Assembly (NCBI GenBank): GCA_910577045.1
Contig: CAJTLB010000003.1
Location: 124,001-188,000 of the forward strand
Direction of reading: 5' to 3'
DNA: 64,000 nt
From: an uncultured Lachnospiraceae bacterium
GTDB taxonomy: Bacteria > Bacillota > Clostridia > Lachnospirales > Lachnospiraceae
The notes under the pieces: generated by a model
What the model was told of the DNA's origin: nothing
The model's database searches: none
What the model saw: the letters and a program-made list of their open reading frames with translations, nothing else
Translations under genes and position numbers: made by a program
Shown here: in pieces, positions 18,870-27,122 of the stretch
Position numbering within the stretch: the first letter of the stretch is position 1
Layout: each line of letters begins with the position of its first letter

Positions 18870-18895
18870 TGTTTATTCTATAAATAAAATAAACA
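18870..18895 (+). promoter_or_regulatory. Palindrome over the exporter promoter region
   Basis: TGTTTATT and AATAAACA form an 8-bp inverted repeat separated by 10 bp, with a -10-like TATAAA at 18880-18885 between them. It is 19 bp upstream of the exporter ATPase start and may be the binding site of the response regulator; no experimental consensus is known to me. Confidence 0.35.
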
Positions 18896-18913
18896 CAGAA
18901 AAGAGGCTTTACC

Positions 18914-19774
18914 ATGTATTTTCAATTAAAACAACTTAGTATGACATATCCTTCTGGGAAAGAAGCCCTTAAAGACGTAACACTTGAATTAAAAAGCCCA
19001 AACCTAATAGGGCTTTTAGGACCAAATGGGGCAGGGAAATCTACATTAATGCAGTTATTGGTGGCAGGGATCCTTCCTACAAAGGGAGAGATTCTTTTGG
19101 ATAATGTCCCATTAATGCAGGCAGAACATCTTTTAAAATCAAAACTAGGTTATTTGCCCCAAACGTTTGGTTTATATGATGAGCTAACAATTTATCAATT
19201 TCTAGATTATATAGCAGCATTAAAACAAATTCCTAATCGGAAACAGGCAATTGATTCGGTTCTTTCTGATACAAATCTTAAAGATAAGAAAAAGATAAAA
19301 ATACGTACACTTTCTGGAGGCCAGCGCCAAAGAGTTGGTATTGCCCAAGCACTTTTAGGAAATCCACAGTTTTTAATTTTTGATGAGCCTACTGTAGGGC
19401 TTGATCCAGAAGAACGTATTGCTTTCCGAAATTTATTCTCGCGTATGGCGCAAGAAAGGCTTGTACTGCTTTCTACCCATATTATTGAAGATGTACAATC
19501 TGTGTGTAACCAGCTTATTGTTATCCATCATGGCAATATTTTATTTGTTGGCACGCCAGTAGAGCTTATCTGCCAGGCAGAGGGGCATGTGGGAATCTTT
19601 GAAGAAACAAATATTGGGCAGGAGTCAGGTATATCTATTACATCGCGGGTTAATACATCAAGAGGCATTATCTGCCGCGCTGTTGCTGATAAGCTTCCAG
19701 TATTTGCATCTTTTGCCGAACCAACATTGGAGGATGCTTATCTTTATTTAATTTCAAAGGAGGATGCAAAATGA
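18914..19774 (+). CDS. ABC exporter ATP-binding protein
   Basis: 286 aa. Walker A is GPNGAGKST (residues 36-44), the Q-loop is YLPQTFGL, the signature is LSGGQRQRVGIAQ, and Walker B is FLIFDEPTVGLDPEE with the H-loop STHIIEDVQ. It is of the BcrA/CcmA-like class that energises ABC-2 exporters; the C-terminal 70 residues are a divergent extension. Its stop overlaps the next start (ATGA), so the ATPase and the large permease are translationally coupled. Probable function is export of, or resistance to, a peptide or other membrane-active compound, or a membrane-linked proteolytic process in view of the partner gene. Confidence 0.92.
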   Translation: MYFQLKQLSMTYPSGKEALKDVTLELKSPNLIGLLGPNGAGKSTLMQLLVAGILPTKGEILLDNVPLMQAEHLLKSKLGYLPQTFGLYDELTIYQFLDYIAALKQIPNRKQAIDSVLSDTNLKDKKKIKIRTLSGGQRQRVGIAQALLGNPQFLIFDEPTVGLDPEERIAFRNLFSRMAQERLVLLSTHIIEDVQSVCNQLIVIHHGNILFVGTPVELICQAEGHVGIFEETNIGQESGISITSRVNTSRGIICRAVADKLPVFASFAEPTLEDAYLYLISKEDAK

Positions 19775-21951
19775 AGGTTTTTCGTTTAGAACTCCGCCGA
19801 TTGCTTCTTTGTTGGACAACATGGCTGGTAATTATATTGTCTTTAGCCTGCTATTTTGCTGGTTATTCTTTGTATCCAATGCTACAATGGACTACTATGG
19901 CAGTAATTTATCTTGCAAACCCTATTTCAATTAGTACTCTTGGGGCTACTATATTATTTTCCATATTAACTTTATATGAATTAAACCGAATACATAAGAA
20001 TCATATGGATGCAGTTATTTATAGTATTTTATCCCCGTTTACTATGATATTGGTACTAGTGCTGGGATTAATTACTTGTGCACTGTTGGCTGCTCTATTA
20101 GGGTTTTTGTTGTTTTTACCTTATACATACCAGCAGCTTGATTTAGTTTTTTCTTTTAGTGATTATTTTTTATGTTGGTTCTTAATCTTTTTTCCAGGGC
20201 CTGTGTTTGGCATATTATTTGCAGCCTGCTGTTATTTTATTACACAGCGTACAGATACGAGTATTCTAGCTGTTATTGTTTTTCTAATTTTTTCACGGAG
20301 TGGCGTTCGGGAAAAACAATGTTGGTGGCAGTGGAGCCTGCCAGTTTTTTCTGCTTTGTCAGATGATTTTTCTAATACAGTGGTTTTTCGTGTTGCTTTT
20401 TATAGTAGGAGTATCTGGTTATGTATTTTAAGTGGCTGTTTTATTGTTGGATTGTTATGCGTAAGGCGTTATAAAAAAAATATTTTAAAATCTTTTCTTT
20501 TGGGCCTTCGAAAGCCATGGATTATCATGTTAGGCTGTTGTCTGTTTTTTCTTGGGGCTTTACTTTGGCATTATCAACCTTTTTTTGATGCTTCGCCGTC
20601 AGATTGGATATCGGCCTTTGCTGCACATGAAGAACATACACCTTTGGATTTATTTTTGACAGGGACAGAATTAACAGTAGATATTACAGAAACTACATTT
20701 GGCAGTATTTCTGGAAAGGCTATATATCATATTGAAAATAATTCTGGGCAGCCAAAAGAAATGTATTTCCATTTGGATTCTGGTTATAAAATCCAATTAG
20801 CTACAATAAATGGAGAGCCTATTTCTGTAATAGAAGATCCTTTTGATTTAATTTCAATGCGTGATTGGAGGTGTATGCTGCCTGCTGATAAAGAGATTAC
20901 TTTAGAGATTACATATTGTGGATATCCGAAGATGTGGAATGAGCAGAGTTCCACTCTTTCTGGTACAATGATTACCCAGAAATATATTGAGCTGGCTGGT
21001 TTACATTTATTGCCTGTGCCCCAATTAGAGCCAAAAGCTCCTAGTACGCCATTTTTGGCAAATATCACACTTCCAGCTTGGCTAACTCCTGTAACAACTG
21101 GATATGCAGTAAAATTGGTTTCTAGTAAGAATAATACAAAAACTTGGTTTGTCTCAGATTCTGGCACAGCTTCTATGCGGCTTTGGGCTGCTGATTATGT
21201 AAAAGCTGATTTACAAGGCGGTGGGATTCCAATTGAATTTTATTATAGCCATAAACACCAGAAACAGCTTGAAAAAATAAATGCAATCCCTGCGATTGAG
21301 GCAGCAATTACCTATTGTACTAAGCACTATGGGCCACGTAGTTTTGAGGAAGGGAAACCTTTTAAAATTATTCAAGGTACAGAGTTTGTGTTTGGCGGTT
21401 ATGCAGCTTCTAATATTAGTGAAATATTGGAAGAAAGCTTTACTGTTAAAAATCTTCAGGATGTTAATAAGGGTGCATCTGGCGCTGAAGTGCTTGCGCA
21501 TGAAATTATCCATCAGTGGTGGGGATTAGGGGCTATACTGGAAGACCAAGAAAATTTATACTGGACTTCAGAAGGGATTACGACCTATTCTACTTACCGG
21601 TTAATGGAAGAGCTGTATGGAGAGGAATATGCCAAAAAATATTATCTTGATAAATGGGATTCCTCTGTAACGAATATGCAAAATAATTTTTATATGCGCC
21701 ATCCAGAATATATGGATCGCCTGCCAGAAAGATTGGCGGCAGATATACGTATAGCGGTTAATAGTATATATCTTTATGATGGTACGGCACAGATAATAAA
21801 ACGTGCCGAGGAATTGGTTGGTGGGCAGGAAAATATGGATGCGATACTTTCCAGGCTTTATTTAGAAGGAGGGGTTACACCTCCATATATTACCTTTGAT
21901 GATTTTTTAAATGCCTGTGGACTGACAAGGGAGGATATAGGATATGAGTAA
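19771..21951 (+). CDS. ABC-2 permease fused to an M1-like zinc aminopeptidase domain
   Basis: 726 aa. The N-terminal part (about 1-265) has six or so membrane segments of the ABC-2 permease type. After a further segment at about 250-266, the extracellular portion (about 290-725) has an M1 aminopeptidase layout: beta-rich N-domain, then the zinc site HEIIHQWWG with H577, E578 and H581, and E601 in YWTSEG. The third ligand lies one residue farther than in typical M1 enzymes (24 rather than 23 after the first His). Permease-M1 fusions are known in Bacteroidota and Firmicutes but are uncommon. It is coupled to the ATPase before it and overlaps the next permease by 8 bp. It may trim a peptide during export; the substrate is unknown. 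Confidence 0.85.
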   Translation: MKVFRLELRRLLLCWTTWLVIILSLACYFAGYSLYPMLQWTTMAVIYLANPISISTLGATILFSILTLYELNRIHKNHMDAVIYSILSPFTMILVLVLGLITCALLAALLGFLLFLPYTYQQLDLVFSFSDYFLCWFLIFFPGPVFGILFAACCYFITQRTDTSILAVIVFLIFSRSGVREKQCWWQWSLPVFSALSDDFSNTVVFRVAFYSRSIWLCILSGCFIVGLLCVRRYKKNILKSFLLGLRKPWIIMLGCCLFFLGALLWHYQPFFDASPSDWISAFAAHEEHTPLDLFLTGTELTVDITETTFGSISGKAIYHIENNSGQPKEMYFHLDSGYKIQLATINGEPISVIEDPFDLISMRDWRCMLPADKEITLEITYCGYPKMWNEQSSTLSGTMITQKYIELAGLHLLPVPQLEPKAPSTPFLANITLPAWLTPVTTGYAVKLVSSKNNTKTWFVSDSGTASMRLWAADYVKADLQGGGIPIEFYYSHKHQKQLEKINAIPAIEAAITYCTKHYGPRSFEEGKPFKIIQGTEFVFGGYAASNISEILEESFTVKNLQDVNKGASGAEVLAHEIIHQWWGLGAILEDQENLYWTSEGITTYSTYRLMEELYGEEYAKKYYLDKWDSSVTNMQNNFYMRHPEYMDRLPERLAADIRIAVNSIYLYDGTAQIIKRAEELVGGQENMDAILSRLYLEGGVTPPYITFDDFLNACGLTREDIGYE

Positions 21952-22675
21952 AATTATAATATATGAATTAAGGCGCCTATTGTGGAATAAAGTTTTCTTT
22001 GGCATATTAGTTATTTGTTTAGGATTTGGCTTTTCTCTTCTTCAGGGTGAAATTATTATGGGTGTCTCTAATACAGCACCCTTTTCCCCATGGAGTTTTG
22101 GCAGCTATCTTTCTCAGCTAATTCCAGTAATCTGCCTTGGGGAGTTGTTTTTCTTAACATTTTTTTTCTCTGATAAAAAACGGAAAGTGAATAGCATTAT
22201 ACAAACTACCCCTATCTCCCCATGGCATTATGCCCTGATAAGGTGTGGTACAGTACTGGCTGGAACGTTGCTGCTTGCTATTTGTGCCATTATCTTATAT
22301 CTTGTATCCTATTCAGTTTTGTTTGGTAAATTTAATTATGGCGCTTTGGTTTTCCCTGCATTTTTGGCATTATTCCCAGTTATGTTGTTCTGCCTTGGCG
22401 TAGGATATAAGCTTGGGAATATCCATTCTGTCTTTCTTTATTTGTTAATGTTTGTTGTATTTGTTTTGTCGGCAATGCCAATACAACCGATTTTAGATTT
22501 TTCTATGGGAAGTTTTTTTAAAACGCAGCCTTTGCAACTTGGGATACTAGATCCTGATTTTACAGTAACATATCCTCTACTGTGTGGAAGGGTAATGTAT
22601 ACTATGGTTGGTATCCTATTACTTGTGTGTGGAAGGCGTAAAAAATTTTCTAACTACAATAATATAAAAATATAA
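21944..22675 (+). CDS. ABC-2 type permease subunit
   Basis: 243 aa with six membrane segments, no soluble domain, and the short N-terminal 'IIYELRRLLWNKVF' typical of ABC-2 permeases. ATG at 21944 overlaps the end of the fusion gene by 8 bp, with AGGGAGG upstream, so it is coupled to it. With the fused permease it can form a heterodimeric channel. The operon ends at the hairpin just after its stop codon. Confidence 0.85.
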   Translation: MSKIIIYELRRLLWNKVFFGILVICLGFGFSLLQGEIIMGVSNTAPFSPWSFGSYLSQLIPVICLGELFFLTFFFSDKKRKVNSIIQTTPISPWHYALIRCGTVLAGTLLLAICAIILYLVSYSVLFGKFNYGALVFPAFLALFPVMLFCLGVGYKLGNIHSVFLYLLMFVVFVLSAMPIQPILDFSMGSFFKTQPLQLGILDPDFTVTYPLLCGRVMYTMVGILLLVCGRRKKFSNYNNIKI

Positions 22676-22707
22676 AAATTTGTAAAAATAGCTTGCAAAT
22701 TTTTATA
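22671..22707 (+). terminator. Rho-independent terminator of the exporter operon
   Basis: A 12-bp perfect stem (TATAAAAATTTG/CAAATTTTTATA) with a 13-nt loop overlaps the stop codon of the last permease gene. It is AT-rich and its 3' arm holds the T-run. Its 3' arm overlaps the -35 of the tRNA promoter. Confidence 0.6.
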
Positions 22708-22721
22708 AAATAGGGTATACT
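22693..22721 (+). promoter_or_regulatory. Promoter of tRNA-Gly
   Basis: TTGCAA (22693-22698), 17-bp spacer, TATACT (22716-22721), ten bases before the tRNA 5' end. Confidence 0.65.
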
Positions 22722-22730
22722 TAGAAAAGT

Positions 22731-22801
22731 GCAGATATAGTACATCGGTAGTATGTCAGCTTCCCAAGCTGAAGAGGCGGGTTCGATTCCCGTTATCTGC
22801 T
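22731..22801 (+). tRNA. tRNA-Gly (anticodon CCC)
   Basis: Cloverleaf seen directly: acceptor GCAGATA (22731-22737) pairs with TATCTGC (22794-22800); D arm GTAC/GTAT with GG in the loop; anticodon stem TCAGC/GCTGA around TTCCCAA, giving anticodon CCC; T arm GCGGG/CCCGT around TTCGATT. CCA is not encoded. Its 3' side borders a decayed integrase gene, so it is the probable attachment site of the remnant element that follows. Confidence 0.95.
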
Positions 22802-22804
22802 TAT

Positions 22805-22839
22805 AAAACCCCTAATATTTACTAGGGGTTTTCTTTTTT
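22805..22839. terminator. Bidirectional terminator after tRNA-Gly
   Basis: A 10-bp perfect stem AAAACCCCTA/TAGGGGTTTT followed by CTTTTTT ends the tRNA transcript. On the minus strand the left arm ends the integrase remnant, whose stop codon lies in the loop. Confidence 0.85.
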
Positions 22840-23206
22840 ATGTTGCATTTCATGTTGCATAAGTTCAAAATGGTCTAAAATCTTGAAATTATGAATAATT
22901 TTTCCAGTGTGTGTAGACAGGCGTTTTATAACAAAAGAGGGAAATTCTATATTATGGTATCCATTGGATGTTTTTGGAGTATTTTTTATTACCTAGTTGC
23001 CAAATTCATCTTCAATCATTGCTTTATTTATGGATATAATATTTTCTTAAAGCACAAATTTCCGAACGGCGGAGTGGGCCAAAAGCTGCTAATAAAATAG
23101 CAATCTCTATTTCTCTATCATTTTCATTTAGATATGCCAAAATAGTCTTTATATTATCATCAGTTGATACATAAAGTATAGGCTTTTCTTTCTTAGGGGT
23201 TGTGAT
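22822..23206 (-). pseudogene. Tyrosine integrase remnant (3' part, decayed)
   Basis: Read on the minus strand, fragments in different frames give a Tyr-recombinase core: EKPILYVSTDDNIKTILAYL, then ENDREIEIAILLAAFGPLRR-SEICALR (the first catalytic Arg region), then stop-broken stretches and a tail ending DHFELMQHEMQHKKENP. Stops and frameshifts separate the pieces, the N-terminus is missing and the catalytic His and Tyr boxes are lost. The end of the gene lies in the tRNA terminator, the classic position of an integrase beside its attachment site. It marks the left end of an old integrated element and is surely inactive. Confidence 0.75.
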
Positions 23207-23242
23207 TTTTTATGTTAATTATTTGTGATAGTTGCAATGAAA

Positions 23243-23400
23243 TTGTTTTAATTCATTCGCGGCAGTTAAGAGCAAGACAATTATGTGAATTGCCTCATGG
23301 CAGCAGGAGATACCATTTTCGCTCCGCCGTTGTTGCCATTATGATTGTTTTGGACAATTCCTCCCCTCTACCTAAGAGGAAGGGAAATCCTTGCTGTTGA
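23243..23400 (-). mobile_element. Small structured mobile repeat, copy A (158 bp, degraded)
   Basis: Minus-strand copy of the repeat found twice at 50.3-50.6 kb. It follows the same CAACAA (plus-strand TTGTTG, 23401-23406), begins with TCAACAGCAAGGATT and keeps the CTTAGGTAG, GCGGAGCGAAAATGGTAT and GAGGCAAT...ATTGTCTT blocks. The 3' end is worn (GCGAATGAATTAAAAC where the others have GCGAGTGGATTGAAAC). Two of the three hairpins can still form. It carries no protein; a 62-codon frame across it is accidental. It lies between the integrase remnant and the Mrr-like gene. Confidence 0.8.
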
Positions 23401-23415
23401 TTGTTGGAGGACTTG

Positions 23416-24081
23416 TTATTTTAAGGTGTTTCTTAGAACTTCTATAACATTTCTGTCATATAAAATTACACCAAGTTTTTTAGATAACTCTATAGCAGAT
23501 TTAGTAAATCCTTGATTGGTAATGACAGCTGCATATCGGCAATCATAATATTTTGCTCCAGCGTAAGCTTCTTGAACAGCTTTATTTCCTACAGGTTTAG
23601 AATAACATTTGCACTGAAAGCCATATTTTTTTCCCTTTTTATCAGCGATTATATCAATTCCTTGGTCTCCAGTTCTTTTTGTGACAATAACATTTTTAAA
23701 ACCATTTTGTTTTAAAAGATCAGCACAGAATAATTCAAATGTATGCCCGTCTAATTTATCATAATTGATAGAGGATAGTTTAGATTTTTTACGTAACCGT
23801 TTCGGCATTAATTTATGATGATGCCTCTTAATGTCTGTCCATGTCATTTTAATAATTATGATAGCAGGGATTAAAGTAAGTATAACAGCAACTATTTTAT
23901 TATGTAAATTATAGCTGGGAAATTTTGCTTTAAAGCCAAAATAGAAAAAGAAGAAAAATGCAATAAGTAACATTTTAACATACAATCTTTTGTGTCGTTT
24001 TAACCATGAACTACAATTTATAATACTTTTATTTGTATTATTTACGTTATGGGATAGTAAAAAAATAGTTGATTTTTTCAT
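23416..24081 (-). CDS. Membrane-anchored Mrr-like restriction endonuclease domain protein
   Basis: 221 aa. Two membrane segments (about residues 36-52 and 61-78) precede a cytosolic Mrr-type PD-(D/E)xK nuclease domain (about 105-221). Catalytic-type residues are seen: E116, G138-D139-Q140-G141-I142-D143 and Q156-C157-K158. Mrr-family nucleases cut modified or foreign DNA; those with membrane segments occur in mobile elements and defence islands. ATG at 24081 follows GGAGGTAAT on the minus strand. Unlike its neighbours it is intact, so it may still be expressed although the surrounding element has decayed. Confidence 0.8.
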   Translation of the reverse strand: MKKSTIFLLSHNVNNTNKSIINCSSWLKRHKRLYVKMLLIAFFFFFYFGFKAKFPSYNLHNKIVAVILTLIPAIIIIKMTWTDIKRHHHKLMPKRLRKKSKLSSINYDKLDGHTFELFCADLLKQNGFKNVIVTKRTGDQGIDIIADKKGKKYGFQCKCYSKPVGNKAVQEAYAGAKYYDCRYAAVITNQGFTKSAIELSKKLGVILYDRNVIEVLRNTLK

Positions 24082-24226
24082 GATTACCTCCTTGGTGATT
24101 TTTTATATTTATAATGTAATTGTTATAAAATAGTTTTTCTGTGGTATATTCTTGCCACTATTTTAGATAGTTTGTATAATTAATAATATATTTCTTTCTT
24201 ATAGTATTTTTGAGATATTAATATAT

Positions 24227-24688
24227 TTAAATATCTGTACACATATATTTTGTAAGGTTTTCTATATGCAAATATGGTTCAAAGAATATTCTATATCCTT
24301 CAAAATCTTTGCAAAAACCATATTTTCCTGTATAACAAGTAAGTACTTCTTTCGAATATAGTTCTGTTACTTCCAAAAAATCCGCTGTTTCGTAGAGAGA
24401 TTGGCAACCATGTTCATATGCGCTAATAATAGAATGAAGCCCAACAAGCCTATTGTACCCCCATAATCTTGCCCTATGTTCCTGCTTACGATTACAAATG
24501 TCTCGTTGGTCTAATATGTTGCCAGTTGTGGTGTAGTAATGACCCAGTTCTTCAGCAAGGACATATTTCTTTTCTTGCTCCATTAAATCTTTACTTATAG
24601 CAATTCGCATCCCTTTGATACGTCCCTTATATGCTATAAGATGTTTTTCTTTAGTTATTATATTATTAGAGTCGGTTTCTATTAACAA
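24227..24688 (-). CDS. ImmA/IrrE-family metallopeptidase, start uncertain
   Basis: At least 153 aa. The core LAEELGHYYTT holds the ExxH of the zinc site (the subgroup has Glu where others have the first His), followed by the conserved DQRDICNRKQEHRARLWGYN segment of phage/ICE ImmA proteins. They cleave the element repressor to induce it. Upstream codons (LTIYEDLL) match the usual N-terminus but no ATG remains: the frame has only TTG at 24688 and TTA where a start is expected, so it may be initiated poorly or be a recent pseudogene. The repressor gene that should lie upstream is absent. It belongs to the decayed element at tRNA-Gly. Confidence 0.7.
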   Translation of the reverse strand: MLIETDSNNIITKEKHLIAYKGRIKGMRIAISKDLMEQEKKYVLAEELGHYYTTTGNILDQRDICNRKQEHRARLWGYNRLVGLHSIISAYEHGCQSLYETADFLEVTELYSKEVLTCYTGKYGFCKDFEGYRIFFEPYLHIENLTKYMCTDI

Positions 24689-24777
24689 ATCTTCATATAT
24701 TGTTAAGAGATCATCCCCTTTTATGATAATTGAATCTTTTTCTTAAGTAGTAGGAGCACATCACTATAGGATTAAGT

Positions 24778-25333
24778 CTAGTTCTTTGTTTTTATTTTTT
24801 TGCCTATACGGTATTGTTCTGCATCTGGAACATCAATAAACTCTACTGTTTTATCAAAGTTTTGTTTAATAACAGCTTTTATTTCATCTAATGTTACATG
24901 AAAGAATTTGCGTCTATAATTAACCATATTTAACTTTTTCTTTTTAAATGCTTTATGTAAAGCTGCTTTTAATGCAGGTCATCATCAGAAAATATCATAG
25001 CATGGACATCAAAATTGAAAGGAACAGAAGTGTCACCTTTAGCCTGTTCACATTGTTTGGCCCGAGCTGCTTTTTCTGTTTCTTTTTCTTGTTGTTTTTT
25101 CAGTTGGTATTCAAAAGCTAAACGAATTTCTTTTACTTTTGAAACCAATTCATCACATTCGCTATTGAAAGTCTGAAGAAGTTTTTCTTTATAGTCTAAA
25201 GCAGATGCAAAATCAATTTAGCAAACGATATTGTTTGGTAAGTTGCTTCACTTCATCATCGATGTCTAATTCACGGGTTACATCTATATCCTTTTCTATG
25301 GCTTTCCCTTTTCTGTCTTTATTATAACACATC
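24778..25333 (-). pseudogene. DUF4041/T5orf172 (GIY-YIG-related) protein, C-terminal remnant
   Basis: On the minus strand three frames give parts of one protein: RELDIDDEVKQLTKQYRLL, then a Lys/Glu-rich coiled coil (LVSKVKEIRLAFEYQLKKQQ), then PFNFDVHAMIFSDDD, a frameshift near 24978, and NMVNYRRKFFHVTLDEIK running to ...DVPDAEQYRIGKKI before TAG. This is the C-terminal half of DUF4041/T5orf172 proteins, which in phages and ICEs are encoded next to the integrase and ImmA genes. At least two frameshifts and the lost N-terminus make it a pseudogene. Confidence 0.7.
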
Positions 25334-25625
25334 TAGCAGCAAGATTCAAACATAGAACATATGTTTATAATTATGGGTTGAAAGAATTGGTTGCTGTTTT
25401 TTACTTTCTTACCAAGGTATAAGGGTCATATTCTAACAGATGTAAAAGATAAATTTAAGAAGCAAAGCAAGAGAGTGAAAACAATAAGTGTTTTCTCCTT
25501 TACGTCTTATGATATTATTTTTATACTAGGCAATCTGTGATATAAAAGAAAGTATTACTAGACTTTTTTCTTAATCCAAATTATACTTAATATAATATAA
25601 ATTAAATGTCAGGAAGGAGTATAAT
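25334..25625 (+). other. Intergenic stretch before the GH28 gene
   Basis: No gene seen. The last 60 bp are very AT-rich with a -10-like TATAAT at 25591-25596 but no clear -35, so a promoter for the GH28 gene probably lies here. The first part is the far, unrecognisable end of the decayed element. Confidence 0.4.
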
Positions 25626-26987
25626 ATGGATAAGTTTGAGGTATTATTACCAGAAATACCAGCAAAGGAATTTGATATTACGGAGTATGGCGCAGTAAAT
25701 GGCGGAAAGGTTTCTAATACAGCAGCATTTGCGGAGGCAGTACAAGCAGCATCAAAAGCGGGAGGCGGGAAGGTAGTAATTCCGCCGGGAATTTGGCTGA
25801 CAGGCCCGATTGAACTGAAATCAAATATTGAACTTCATGCAAAAAGAGGAGCATTAGTATTATTTGATAAAAATGCAGAAGAATATCCTGTATTTCTTTC
25901 AGATTATGAGGGACTGCCAAGAATCCGCACAGTATCCCCTATCCATGCAAAAGAAGCCGAAAATATAGCTATTACAGGAGAAGGGATTTTTGATGGAAAT
26001 GGTCAATTGTGGCGTCCATTAAAAGAAATGAAGGTAACAAAAAAACAATGGAAAGAGTGCTTAGAGAAAAGCCCATATGTAATTGGCGGAAAAGAAAGCG
26101 GGATATGGCTTCCATCAGAAAGTATTTATCAAGGCTATCAGGAAGGGGAGCCTGATGTAACTGATCCAGATGCACTTGTAAAGGCGGCGCCATATTATGA
26201 TTATTACCGTCCTGTTATGGTAAGTTTAGTAAAATGTAACCGAGTTTTAATTGAAGGCGTTACATTGCAAAATTCTGCAGCATGGAATGTACATCCATTA
26301 TTTTGTACCAATATTACAATCCGTAAGGCTGTGATCCGCAATCCATACTATGCACAGAATGGGGATGGGTTAGATTTGGAATCTTGCAGCAAGGCACATA
26401 TCCATGATGTCCAATTTGATGTAGGGGATGATGCAATTTGTATGAAAGCAGGTAAAAACGAAGTTGGGCGGAGAATACCTGTGCCAACAGAAGATGTTTA
26501 TATCCATGATTGTGTGGTATATCATGGGCATGGTGGTTTTGTGGTGGGAAGTGAGATGTCCCGTGGAGTAAGAAGAGTAACAGTGGAAAACTGTACTTTT
26601 GTTGGTACAGATTGTGGATTACGGTTTAAAAGTGCGATTGGGAGAGGCGGCGTAGTAGAAGATATCCATATTGATGGCATTTATATGTCAGATATTCCAG
26701 GAGAAGGGATTATTTTTACTATGGGGTATATGCTTACCAGTATGGATAAAATTGATGAAGAAGAATTGGCAAATATAAGAAAAGAAGATATTCCAGAATT
26801 TTGTAATATACAAATAAAGAATGTATATTGTTGCAGGGCAAAACAGGCAATTAAGATAGAAGGGCTTCAACAGATGCCAATACATGACATTACTATATCA
26901 GACTCCTATTTCCTTGCCCAAAAGGGATATACGGAAAGCTATGCGGAAAATATTCATATGGAAAATGTAGAAATAGAAGAGATGTAA
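25626..26987 (+). CDS. Glycoside hydrolase family 28, polygalacturonase-type
   Basis: 453 aa, no signal peptide, so it acts in the cytosol. Right-handed beta-helix protein with the four GH28 motifs: NGDGLD (245-250, the NTD motif), D268-D269 in VGDDAICM, GHGG (301-304) and LRFK (332-335, the RIK motif). These supply the catalytic Asp residues and substrate-binding His/Arg/Lys. The 'YGAVNGG' stretch near residue 21 and the exo-type insertions suggest an exo-acting polygalacturonase or rhamnogalacturonan-derived oligosaccharide hydrolase; the linkage cannot be read. ATG at 25626 follows AGGAAGGAG. A cytosolic GH28 fits with uptake of pectic oligosaccharides by the lipoprotein ABC system 10 kb upstream. 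Terminated at 27033. Confidence 0.9.
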   Translation: MDKFEVLLPEIPAKEFDITEYGAVNGGKVSNTAAFAEAVQAASKAGGGKVVIPPGIWLTGPIELKSNIELHAKRGALVLFDKNAEEYPVFLSDYEGLPRIRTVSPIHAKEAENIAITGEGIFDGNGQLWRPLKEMKVTKKQWKECLEKSPYVIGGKESGIWLPSESIYQGYQEGEPDVTDPDALVKAAPYYDYYRPVMVSLVKCNRVLIEGVTLQNSAAWNVHPLFCTNITIRKAVIRNPYYAQNGDGLDLESCSKAHIHDVQFDVGDDAICMKAGKNEVGRRIPVPTEDVYIHDCVVYHGHGGFVVGSEMSRGVRRVTVENCTFVGTDCGLRFKSAIGRGGVVEDIHIDGIYMSDIPGEGIIFTMGYMLTSMDKIDEEELANIRKEDIPEFCNIQIKNVYCCRAKQAIKIEGLQQMPIHDITISDSYFLAQKGYTESYAENIHMENVEIEEM

Positions 26988-27032
26988 GGAAAGAATGGTT
27001 GGGTGGCAAAATATACAGGAACCCAATATTAC

Positions 27033-27080
27033 AAATAATAGGGGCCAAGTTTGAGATAGGAAGGACTGGCCCTATTATTT
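27033..27080. terminator. Bidirectional terminator between convergent genes
   Basis: AAATAATAGGG-GCCA pairs with TGGC-CCTATTATTT across a 19-nt loop. Both arms end in A/T-rich runs, so it can end both the GH28 gene and the minus-strand AIPR gene. Confidence 0.7.
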
Positions 27081-27122
27081 AGTTATGATATATATTTTGG
27101 CATGAAAAATAGAATAGACGTC

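Noticed and set aside
22891..23100. A 69-aa coding sequence on the plus strand.
   Set aside because: It is antisense to the decayed integrase; the minus-strand fragments carry the recognisable motifs.
23212..23400. A 62-aa coding sequence on the plus strand.
   Set aside because: It lies almost entirely in mobile repeat copy A read backwards, has no ribosome site and matches no family.
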